From Treponema sp. (lineage in GTDB: Bacteria; Spirochaetota; Spirochaetia; Treponematales; Treponemataceae), in contig JALNVF010000163.1 in NCBI GenBank assembly GCA_023231445.1, positions 1 through 6,018 of the forward strand: a stretch of DNA of 6,018 nucleotides, in the 5' to 3' direction. Positions 1-5,189 of this stretch are shown one piece after another. Within the stretch, counting starts at the first letter, position 1. Every line of letters starts with the position of its first letter. The notes under the pieces were generated by a model. It had not been told where the DNA came from. It did no database searches and was given only the letters and a program-made list of their open reading frames with translations. Made by a program: the position numbers and the translations under genes.

Positions 1-2
1 AC

Positions 3-182
3 TACGGAACTTTGTCCGGCTGGAGAAAGCAGCGGGTAAAACAAAGCAGGACAGAAAAGAAGACTGACGACGAAGTTCAGAAAGAACTTGCGCAGCTCAG
101 GAAAGAAAACGGGGAGCTCAGGAGCGCAAATGAAATCCTGAAGGACGCCCTCGGTTTTTTCGCAGAAGACCGGAAGAGGTAG
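3..182 (+). CDS. IS3-family transposase OrfA, 3' part (cut by window edge)
   Basis: The frame entering at base 3 encodes 59 residues ending in TAG. It begins YGTLSGWRKQR, the end of a helix-turn-helix DNA-binding domain. It continues into a charged heptad stretch containing ELAQLRKENGELRSANEILK and ends GFFAEDRKR. That order (HTH, leucine-zipper-like coiled coil, then an ANEILK..L.FFA ending) is the hallmark of OrfA in IS3-family elements, which binds the IS ends and multimerises. The N-terminal 30-odd residues lie outside the window. Residues expected there closely match the orfA 5' fragment at 2618, so the two probably come from copies of the same IS. The downstream orfB remnant is in the -1 frame, as in working IS3 elements. 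Whether this copy is intact upstream cannot be seen. Confidence 0.8.
   Translation, partial: YGTLSGWRKQRVKQSRTEKKTDDEVQKELAQLRKENGELRSANEILKDALGFFAEDRKR
155..161 (+). promoter_or_regulatory. candidate -1 ribosomal frameshift heptamer
   Basis: The heptamer T_TTT_TTC fits the X_XXY_YYZ slippery pattern exactly in phase with orfA, and the orfB-like frame downstream is the -1 frame, open from 134. IS3-family elements commonly make the OrfAB transposase by -1 slippage near the end of orfA. The better known bacterial sites are A-rich, so this T-rich one is only a candidate. No strong stimulatory hairpin was recognised just downstream. Confidence 0.35.
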
Positions 183-379
183 AGAAAGACGGCTTGTTTG
201 TGTATATCCTGATTCGGGCGCAGGAAAAGAAATTTCCGGCCCGGCAGATGTGCGCTGAACGGCAGATAAACTTCTTTACCATGGACGACGGAGCACGGGA
301 ACATGTCAAAGAGAAATTCGAGGCTGAAGAGGAAGAGAAAAATAAAAATCCGCTGTACATGCTGCGGCTTATGCCATAA
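161..379 (+). pseudogene. truncated IS3 OrfB N-terminus
   Basis: After the slippery site the -1 frame reads through 73 codons to TAA at 377-379. Residues encoded around 194-265 (FVYILIRAQEKKFPARQMCAE) resemble the start of IS3 OrfB proteins, which typically have a short helix followed by an FPVxxMC..L motif before the DDE catalytic domain. The similarity fades after MCAE: the usual GVSRSGYY segment and the whole DDE domain are missing, replaced by a Lys/Glu-rich tail ending YMLRLMP. There is no ATG; a TTG at 194 is the only early start. This reads as the stump of a transposase gene joined to unrelated sequence near 265-275, so the element cannot move by itself. The assignment depends on a short motif match. 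Confidence 0.5.
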
Positions 380-490
380 AGGACACAGAACAAAAGCAGG
401 AGCGTTTCTTCACTGGCTGTTTATTTGTATCGCCGTATTTTTTAGGAGACTTTTACATAGTATATTAGTTATATTTTAAACAGCAGCAGA

Positions 491-516
491 ACGCTTTATC
501 GCTCCTTATAAAGCGT
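491..516. repeat. 9-bp perfect inverted repeat (hairpin)
   Basis: ACGCTTTAT (491-499) and ATAAAGCGT (508-516) pair perfectly around an 8-nt loop. It stands 21 nt upstream of the stronger hairpin at 537-564, in a 240-bp gene-free interval. No T-run follows on either strand, so it is not a classical terminator by itself. Confidence 0.5.
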
Positions 517-536
517 ATCTATCGTTGAAACTCTCA

Positions 537-571
537 GGCAGACGACCTTTTTCAGGCGTCTGCCCTTTTAT
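537..571 (+). terminator. probable rho-independent terminator
   Basis: GGCAGACG (537-544) pairs with CGTCTGCC (557-564). A further CCT/AGG inner pairing around the T-rich loop leaves only one bulged A. The stem is followed on the plus strand by CTTTTATAT, a moderate T-run; the minus-strand side has none, so it is oriented to stop plus-strand transcription. The only plus-strand coding upstream is the IS3 stump, so its original gene may have been lost. It may also protect the convergent hemerythrin gene from readthrough. The rest of 380-619 shows nothing else I can support. Confidence 0.6.
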
Positions 572-619
572 ATTCAAAGTTTGTACATCCGAAAGTATCA
601 GGCAAAAAATATCATATTC

Positions 620-1030
620 TTATTTATTCGCTTTTACACGATTGTACAGCTCAACATATTTTTTATCTTCAATCAGTATATGCTGTACAAATATTTTCCG
701 TAATTTGTTTACTACTGACCGGGTAATAATTATATTATCTTCACGGATATCTTTTCTAAAATGTTCAATTCTTGCACCAATTTCAGCGTGCTGCTTCTGC
801 TGGTTATCCAGAGCAGGATAGCCGATGATATGCATCATCCTTTCTTCCTCTGAAAAATGATAATGCATAAAATCTATTGCAGCAGTAAACATTGCATGAA
901 CACGATCTTTATCATTCTGCTTTAGAAAATCGTAATATATATTGTTTACAAGTTCTATCCAATATCTATGTTGTTGATCTATTTCAGAAATTCCGAATTC
1001 GTATGCAGGTGACCAAATCATAAATGCCAT
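620..1030 (-). CDS. bacteriohemerythrin, copy 1 (Gln-substituted ligand)
   Basis: This 136-residue protein has the usual length of a single-domain bacteriohemerythrin, a cytosolic four-helix bundle with a non-haem diiron site that binds O2. Visible ligand positions are H21 (DQQH), H58 and E62 (HFSEE), H81, H117 and D122 (HILIED). The expected first His of the HxxxH pair is Gln at position 77 (QQKQH). The start ATG is preceded by GGAGAG (1037-1042) at a good distance and by a near-consensus promoter. The protein aligns without gaps to the copy at 4508, about 45% identical by my count, with shared blocks HFSEEER, IGYP and LIEDKKYVELYNR. It stands alone: the next minus-strand sequence upstream is an integrase pseudogene. 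O2 carriage, O2 sensing or detoxification are all possible. The family call is firm; the activity with Gln77 is open. Confidence 0.95.
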   Translation of the reverse strand: MAFMIWSPAYEFGISEIDQQHRYWIELVNNIYYDFLKQNDKDRVHAMFTAAIDFMHYHFSEEERMMHIIGYPALDNQQKQHAEIGARIEHFRKDIREDNIIITRSVVNKLRKIFVQHILIEDKKYVELYNRVKANK

Positions 1031-1064
1031 ATGTTACTCTCCATAACAAAATCATACACTACTT

Positions 1065-1093
1065 ATTATAGATTTAGAAAATCTGTTTTTCAA
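1065..1093 (-). promoter_or_regulatory. sigma70-type promoter of hemerythrin copy 1
   Basis: On the minus strand TTGAAA (1093-1088) is followed after exactly 17 nt by TATAAT (1070-1065), five of six and six of six matches to the consensus. Transcription would begin near 1058, giving a leader of about 28 nt that contains the GGAGAG ribosome site. No operator-like palindrome is visible next to it, so strong, largely constitutive expression is the simplest reading. Confidence 0.75.
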
Positions 1094-1136
1094 TTTTAAC
1101 CGTAAAACAATTTTATAAATTTTTGTGTCCGAAAGA

Positions 1137-1785
1137 CTATATACACAAGAGGGCATACATGGAAGCAGCGAAATAATGGGCCTTAAGGAACTTATGAACT
1201 CCTTTCGATTTCCATTCAGCGTTAAATATCTTTTAAGCTTCTTTCAGCGTAAATGCGTCCCGTTCTTTTGCCGCATCAACAAGCAGTCGTATGCCCCGCA
1301 GCGGATCAAACATAATTACGTTATCCGCAAGCGCGGTATCGGTAATAATGCGGAATGTACGTACCGTATTATTTATTGTTTTAAATGCAAGCTTTTTTTC
1401 CTGTATACACCATGTACGGAAGTGCTTTACATCCTGCAGTTTTTTGTCACCAAAATACGGCAGCAGATATAAGCGCAGGTCAGAACGCAGTTTTTCAATA
1501 TATACCGGGATAAAGCCGGATAATCCAGTGTACCACAGGCAAGCCTGTCCTGCATCCAGACAGAGCCGTTATTAAACCAGCCGTATGCGTATTGTCTGAA
1601 AGTGCGGTTTATTCCATTATATAACAGACCTGACTTCAGCAGATTATCACAGTGCGCACGCGCGGCTGATTTTGCCGTACACCCGGAAGTCTTCCCGATT
1701 GTAAGTGTTCCATCCGGCTTGTATGTTTTATAATACCACACAACACCACATCTAAAGTGTCTTTTGTAGAGAAAATAAGCGCCAT
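1137..1785 (-). pseudogene. tyrosine recombinase (phage-type integrase), decayed and truncated
   Basis: Read on the minus strand, an arm-binding-type N-terminus (LYKRHFRCG, WYYKTYKPDGTLTIGKTSG, KSAARAHCDNLLKSG) leads into a core-binding SAM-like domain (TFRQYAYGWF). After a frame change near 1490-1504 the text continues as KLRSDLRLYLLPYFGDKKLQ and TINNTVRTFRIITDTALADN. These are typical of phage and integrative-element integrases, which recombine attP with attB. Damage: an ATG GCG at 1785 lies one frame off the following LYKR text; a 1-bp loss or 2-bp gain (TATATA or A5) breaks the frame near 1500; an in-frame TAA at 1235-1233 replaces what is probably a Lys codon; and homology ends around MYALLC near 1150, just before where the first catalytic Arg would stand. 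The R-H-R-Y catalytic domain is absent, so it cannot be active. Confidence 0.85.
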
Positions 1786-2449
1786 AATAACCAGTTAAAT
1801 TTCTCAAATCGATTAAGAACTGAATTAGAAAAAATACCTAGTGTATCCAGATTATTGATGTCAAAAGTCAGTTTTCGTATAGATAGGTTCGCTAGGTTCG
1901 TGGCAAGAGTTTCTTCCGAATCAAAAAGAGTCAGCTTATCAGTAAAATCTTCATAATGATATGTTAAATGGATTACATCAAACAAACCTATCTTTCCAGA
2001 GAATTCGTAAAAAACGAATGAAGGTTTATAATATTCCGAGGGAATATCCCACTCATGTTCCGGGTATAGAAAATATCCAAAGGAATTTAATATTCCAGTA
2101 CAGGAGCCATTCAGCGACACTGGACCGATATTGAAATTGTTTATAGCAATCGTTGCAGGGATATTACAACCCGATTTAGAAGAATACGAATCCTCCAAAA
2201 CAAGATTTTTTGTTATAATATCTTGAAAACCAGCATTCATACCGGCTGTTATCTCAAATGATCGTTGCGTAAAGGAAGAAATTTGTAATATCGAGAGGCA
2301 TTTGTATCAAAAAAACCTACATTGTTTAACTGAAACCAGTTTCCAATCAATGTGGAAGTTTCGTTTGAAATGTCTTGGCTATACATCTTTTGCATTTTTA
2401 TTATCGAAGACAACATTATAATTACTAAGAGTGCTTTTTTTCTAGGCAT
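1752..2449 (-). pseudogene. exported protein of unknown function, frameshifted and 3'-truncated
   Basis: A GGGAG ribosome site (about 2456-2463 on the minus strand) precedes ATG at 2449. The N-terminus MPRKKALLVIIMLSSII is a positively charged then hydrophobic Sec-type signal; there is no lipobox Cys, so a periplasmic or outer-membrane protein is more likely than a lipoprotein. Residues 1-59 end in ASRYYKFLP near 2273. The next base count shifts the frame to a stop at 2249, while the other frame continues at once as FTQRSFEITAGMNAG for about 170 residues rich in Asn, Phe and Tyr. One missing T at 2271-2273 would reconcile them, giving a protein of roughly 220-230 residues. The last dozen codons already lie in integrase sequence, so the true C-terminus was lost at a junction near 1785-1800. 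I do not recognise the family. Confidence 0.65.
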
Positions 2450-2617
2450 ATAAAATTTCTCCCTAAATAAATTATCTTTTCATATTATAATTATATCACT
2501 AGTATTAAAAATAAATAATTCATTATGCAAAAAAGAAGTTAGAAAGTAGAAAATCCGTCTGGAATAATGCAATAAAAGTGCAGTGCCAAAATTGCCGAAA
2601 ATATAAGGAGAATGGCA

Positions 2618-2737
2618 ATGAAAAGGTACGATCAAAAAATCAAAGACGAAGCACTGAAGCTGTCGAACGATATCGGGTTCAAAAAGGCATATGCGGTCTA
2701 TACACCAGCGTTCGAACTTCTCACCGGCAGTCTGTGA
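2618..2737 (+). pseudogene. IS3-family OrfA, 5' fragment fused to foreign sequence
   Basis: AAGGAG (2605-2610) sits 7 nt before ATG 2618; another ATG at 2612 is too close to it. The first 24 residues, MKRYDQKIKDEALKLSNDIG plus FKKA, are the helix-turn-helix start of an IS3 OrfA. The next expected segment would be of the type SEELGIPYGTLSGWRK, and the window's first bases encode just that ending, so both fragments match one IS family. At about 2690 the frame runs into the antisense of the ATPase gene and stops at TGA 2735-2737, giving a meaningless 39-residue chimera. The IS left end should lie within 2550-2600, but I could not fix its terminal repeat. This is an IS insertion followed by deletion, not a working transposase. 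Confidence 0.7.
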
Positions 2738-3183
2738 ATACAGTACTTTCCGTACCTGTAAATACAGATACCCTGTCGTATCAATAAAAACTGCTGTCGG
2801 GTTCAGCCGGTCCATAACCGCCGTATCAACATAGTTCGCAGACTCAACGCTTTTCTTCCGGTTTATGAGTACCATGCATTTCTGCCGCTGGTCCGCAATA
2901 TCAAATATCGCCTGCTGTTCGTATTTCGTTTCATAACGTCCGATTTCGTCGACAACAAGATCTGCAGGCGTGTATTCATGTGCGATGTGTTCGCGTGTTT
3001 CGTGTATCATCCAGCAGGAAAAGAAACTCTTGCCGATTCCCGAATCGCCGGGCAGAATAAGCGTGACTGTTTTTCCGGTTTTCATCTGCTCCCATGCGTG
3101 AACAGCCTGTGTGTAGAACCGCTGCCGCGCCTCCGCCTGTCGTCTAGTGTTCTAACATCACCATCATTTTTTACGGTCTCCAT
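2690..3183 (-). pseudogene. DnaC-like replication ATPase (AAA+), decayed
   Basis: Minus-strand reading from ATG 3183 (GGAG at 3193-3190, 6 nt spacing) gives METVKNDGDVRT. After a frame change near 3140-3152 it continues RRQAEARQRFYTQAVHAWEQ and then Walker A GDSGIGKS, Walker B LVVDEIGR, ETKYEQQAIFDIADQR and a VMDRLNP segment. This motif order is that of DnaC-type helicase loaders and of ATPases found in phages and integrative elements. Only about 26 residues separate the Walker A Lys from the Walker B Asp, where the family has about 60, so an in-frame deletion of some 30-35 residues removed the middle of the ATPase fold. The usual SYR after the DRL block is YLYLQ here. Similarity ends after WCIDR at about 2690, where the IS3 fragment begins; the open frame then runs on without meaning to 2480. 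An IstB-type helper is the alternative. Confidence 0.75.
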
Positions 3184-3224
3184 ATACATCTCCACGCGTT
3201 GAACTTGTTGTTGAAACTGTTGTA

Positions 3225-3272
3225 AAAGGATATAACGAAATTTACAATAACATAAATACCGTTATATCCTTT
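3225..3272. repeat. 13-bp perfect inverted repeat with 22-nt loop
   Basis: AAAGGATATAACG (3225-3237) is repeated inverted as CGTTATATCCTTT (3260-3272). It lies exactly between the small ORF, whose stop codon (3273-3271) is inside the right arm, and the ATPase start at 3183. On the minus strand the distal arm ends CCTTTTAC, a short T-run, so it could act as a weak terminator or attenuator. An operator or replication-related palindrome is equally possible. Confidence 0.6.
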
Positions 3273-3499
3273 ATGTATGCCACGTTACATTCATTCCGGC
3301 AAAGAACAGGACACCCCCCTGTTCATCCCACTCAAGCTGAGCGACCAGATTGTCGACGTTATGTGAGCTGATAAAATAAGCATGGAGTGTCATCTTTCTT
3401 GACATAAAACGATATGGTCCGAGATTCCGGATTCTGACTGATATAACAGTATAAAACAGAGAACATATCCTGCAGTCTTTCTTCAACCGATTGTCTCAT
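3271..3499 (-). pseudogene. small unknown ORF, split by a frameshift
   Basis: From ATG 3499 the minus strand encodes MRQSVEERLQDMFSVLYCYI, then SQNPESRTISFYVKKDDTPC and LFYQLT, with a stop at 3361-3359. The neighbouring frame takes over immediately as HNVDNLVAQLEWDEQGGVLF and FAGMNVTWHT, stopping at 3271. Removing one A near 3363 joins them into a protein of roughly 75 residues. The composition looks coding in both halves, and they meet without a gap, so a single-base insertion is likely. No strong ribosome site precedes 3499, so it may be only the end of a longer gene. It lies in the same orientation as the ATPase remnant, consistent with an old element operon. I recognise no family. Confidence 0.5.
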
Positions 3500-3563
3500 A
3501 TCTTTCGTCGGAAAATTACAGAAATTTATGACGAAAATGAATGTTTTTTTTTAAACCAGAGTT

Positions 3564-3593
3564 AAAATAATAATTGTTACATGATTATTTCAA
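3564..3593 (-). promoter_or_regulatory. possible promoter for the 3499 ORF
   Basis: On the minus strand TTGAAA (3593-3588) is followed 18 nt later by TATTTT (3569-3564), about 65 nt before ATG 3499. The region is AT-rich, so chance matches are likely. A 7-bp inverted repeat, TTTCGTC (3503-3509) and GACGAAA (3530-3536), lies in the presumed leader. Confidence 0.3.
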
Positions 3594-3645
3594 TTTAGAT
3601 GATAAAATCACACATTCCGTTCTGGCGGGAGTGCAGGAAAAAACA

Positions 3646-3670
3646 TTCAAAAGGGGCATGTTCTTTTGAA
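3646..3670. repeat. 8-bp hairpin upstream of the membrane-protein gene
   Basis: TTCAAAAG (3646-3653) pairs with CTTTTGAA (3663-3670) around a GC-rich 9-nt loop. It is about 115 nt upstream of ATG 3786, followed by an AT-rich stretch (GTAATATTTTT). It could be a terminator for readthrough or part of the control region; nothing more can be said. Confidence 0.4.
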
Positions 3671-3732
3671 GTAATATTTTTCAGAAATTAGGGTATTAGG
3701 ATAAAGTCTGAGACAGTAGTAAAGATGTTTAT

Positions 3733-3759
3733 TTATACGAACTTCATAAATTCGTATAA
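3733..3759 (+). promoter_or_regulatory. palindromic operator candidate / leader hairpin
   Basis: TTATACGAA (3733-3741) and TTCGTATAA (3751-3759) form a perfect 9+9 inverted repeat with a 9-nt spacer. It ends 10 nt before the strong AGGAGG ribosome site (3770-3775) of the 3786 gene and is followed by CTTTTT. The left arm contains -10-like TTATA. Symmetry and position suit binding by a dimeric repressor, or a hairpin with a T-run that attenuates transcription. Confidence 0.55.
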
Positions 3760-3785
3760 CTTTTTAATCAGGAGGAAGAAATAAT

Positions 3786-4415
3786 ATGCAGTTAAATCAA
3801 CCGGAATTAACAGAACAGGCTTTATCGATTCTCAGAAAGGGCGATAATTTCCAATGGTACTTTATATCTCTGTTTGCATTTGTAATCTATGTGTATGCTG
3901 TTGAGGTTGAAAAAAGAAATTGGAAAAGTATTGCAGCCGGACTTTCATTATATGCAACTCATTGGCTTTATGAGATAGGTAACGCTCTGGTCCAACATTT
4001 TTCAGGTAATGCCTTGTGGACTGTTCCAACGGGAACATCATTTCTTTTGTTAATAGGTGTCGGATGGGAATTATCAATGATGTTTGCAGTTTGTGGTGTT
4101 GTTTTTTCAAAACTACTGCCTTCTGATCCTTGTATGAAGATACTTGGAATCAATAATAGAATTTTTATTGCGGTTGCAAATGCGGCATTATTTTCTGTTT
4201 TCGAGATATTTCTGGTTAAGACCCCTGCTTTTCATTGGGTATATCCGTGGTGGGGGGCTTTTCCTGTTTTTATTACTGTATATATTCCGTTTTTCCTGAT
4301 GTGTAATTTTGCATATGACTGGAAACCAAAGATTCAGATTAGAGTTATTGGCAGTTTAATTATTATTGATATTATGGCAATGGCAGTATTCGCAGGTATT
4401 CTTAAATGGATATGA
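3786..4415 (+). CDS. six-helix integral membrane protein of unknown function
   Basis: This intact 209-residue ORF has a strong AGGAGG site 10 nt before its ATG. After a polar N-terminus of about 22 residues it shows six hydrophobic segments at roughly 23-41, 48-70, 83-109, 125-145, 155-176 and 185-207. Several potentially functional polar residues lie inside helices or at their edges: H59 and E63 (THWLYEIGN), E95 (GWELSMMF), E140 (FEIFLV), H150 and the WVYPWW cluster at 151-156. There is no signal-peptide cleavage site and no recognised transporter or cytochrome motif, so I do not assign a family. Buried His and Glu would suit metal or quinone chemistry, but that is inference. The hemerythrin gene lies 92 bp downstream on the same strand, after a small hairpin. 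Expression may be controlled by the palindrome at 3733-3759. Confidence 0.9.
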   Translation: MQLNQPELTEQALSILRKGDNFQWYFISLFAFVIYVYAVEVEKRNWKSIAAGLSLYATHWLYEIGNALVQHFSGNALWTVPTGTSFLLLIGVGWELSMMFAVCGVVFSKLLPSDPCMKILGINNRIFIAVANAALFSVFEIFLVKTPAFHWVYPWWGAFPVFITVYIPFFLMCNFAYDWKPKIQIRVIGSLIIIDIMAMAVFAGILKWI

Positions 4416-4418
4416 TTC

Positions 4419-4440
4419 AGGATAACACTCGTTATCTTTG
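4419..4440 (+). terminator. small hairpin after the membrane-protein gene
   Basis: GATAAC (4421-4426) and GTTATC (4431-4436) pair around the tetraloop ACTC, extended outward by a G-T and an A-T pair, and followed by TTTG. It begins 4 nt after the stop codon. The stem is short and AT-rich and the T-run minimal, so it may only reduce transcription into the hemerythrin gene. Confidence 0.4.
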
Positions 4441-4456
4441 AAAGACTGTACAGAAC

Positions 4457-4485
4457 GTTTTTTTTGATTTCATAATTTTTATAAT
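4457..4485 (+). promoter_or_regulatory. possible promoter of hemerythrin copy 2
   Basis: A perfect TATAAT (4480-4485) lies 23 nt before ATG 4508. At 17-nt spacing the -35 position reads only GTTTTT, a poor match, within a T-tract. The gene may therefore depend partly on readthrough from 3786 or on an activator. Confidence 0.4.
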
Positions 4486-4507
4486 GCATTCTTAAGGAGT
4501 GTAAAAT

Positions 4508-4912
4508 ATGATTTTCATGAAATGGTCTTCAAAGTATGAAGTTGGTATACCTGAAATGGATGCACAGCATAAACACTGGATTGAATTGTTGAATGCATTT
4601 TGTGAAGGACTTGAAGAACAGGCGATGAAACTTCATCTGATAAATTTACTTTATGAGACAATTAATTATACTCTCTATCATTTTTCAGAAGAAGAAAGGT
4701 TAATGCAGAATATTGGTTATCCTTCTCTGAATGACCAGAAAAAACTTCATACCGAATTGTACAGAACGATTGAGAGTTTGAGGGATAAAATTGCCAGAGA
4801 TGAACCTGTTGTTCCAAAAACTGTAACGAAAGAATTGAAGAATTGGTTCAATTATCATCTTCTGATTGAAGATAAAAAATATGTTGAACTGTACAATCGT
4901 ATAAAAACATAA
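4508..4912 (+). CDS. bacteriohemerythrin, copy 2 (Gln-substituted ligand)
   Basis: This 134-residue single-domain hemerythrin starts at an ATG with AAGGAG (4494-4499) 8 nt upstream; MIFMKWSSKYEVGI aligns residue for residue with copy 1, supporting this start over the ATG at 4517. Ligand positions are H21 (DAQH), H58 and E62 (HFSEE), H81 (KKLH), H117 and D122 (HLLIED). Position 77, normally the first His of HxxxH, is Gln (QKKLH), exactly as in copy 1. H23 and W24 follow the first ligand. The family binds O2 at a diiron centre in a four-helix bundle and can supply O2 to membrane enzymes or act as a sensor or scavenger. The upstream neighbour on the same strand is a six-helix membrane protein, which suggests joint function. 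Divergence between the copies is highest in residues 30-56. Confidence 0.95.
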   Translation: MIFMKWSSKYEVGIPEMDAQHKHWIELLNAFCEGLEEQAMKLHLINLLYETINYTLYHFSEEERLMQNIGYPSLNDQKKLHTELYRTIESLRDKIARDEPVVPKTVTKELKNWFNYHLLIEDKKYVELYNRIKT

Positions 4913-4915
4913 TAC

Positions 4916-5183
4916 GCTGCAAACACTGTTCGCTCAATATCCGGTATGTGAATTGTCTTCATGATGTATGCAGCTTTCCGTATATATGTGTAATCCGTAT
5001 CACGAGGCTCTGCAGCGGGTTATTCTCAGATTATGACTGGCATAGTGCTGTCAACTGGATACAGAAAAATGTTAATCTCCGATAGTCGGTTTCAGCAGTA
5101 TAACTTTTGTCTGACTGGATAAAATTCACATAATGATGCAGGAAAGGATGTTTGTGTTCCTGACTTTCAATACGCAACGTAAA
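4916..5183 (-). other. possible coding traces of an unknown decayed gene
   Basis: Two adjoining minus-strand frames look more protein-like than chance. From 5183 to a TAA at 5033-5031 there are 50 codons without a stop, including EHKHPFLHHYVNFIQ and YTAETDYRRL. From 5019 to about 4916 another frame reads PAAEPRDTDYTYIRKAAYIM and then KTIHIPDIERTVFA before running into antisense of the hemerythrin end. Neither has a start codon with a ribosome site. They may be one gene broken by a shift near 5025, or simply AT-rich noise. I recognise no family. Confidence 0.25.
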
Positions 5184-5189
5184 TCATGA

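Noticed and set aside
400..440. Right terminal repeat of the IS3 element near CACTGGCTG
   Set aside because: Only a gapped, weak match to the sequence before the orfA fragment at 2618; no defined left end to compare with.
525..821. Plus-strand open frame over hemerythrin copy 1
   Set aside because: Antisense of a well-conserved hemerythrin, starting inside the terminator hairpin; no ribosome site.
1233..1235. Stop-codon recoding in the integrase (TAA) or the epimerase (TAG at 5456-5458)
   Set aside because: Both genes carry additional lesions and lack essential domains, so simple nonsense mutations are the economical explanation.
1125..1575. Two overlapping plus-strand open frames of 94 and 115 codons
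   Set aside because: Both are antisense to integrase text on the minus strand and have Cys/Arg-rich, unprotein-like products.
3733..3759. Resemblance to loxP half-sites (TATACGAA and TTCGTATA arms)
   Set aside because: The arms are in the opposite order to loxP, with no proper core spacer between converging arms, and no Cre-like intact recombinase is present. The match is a short palindromic word.
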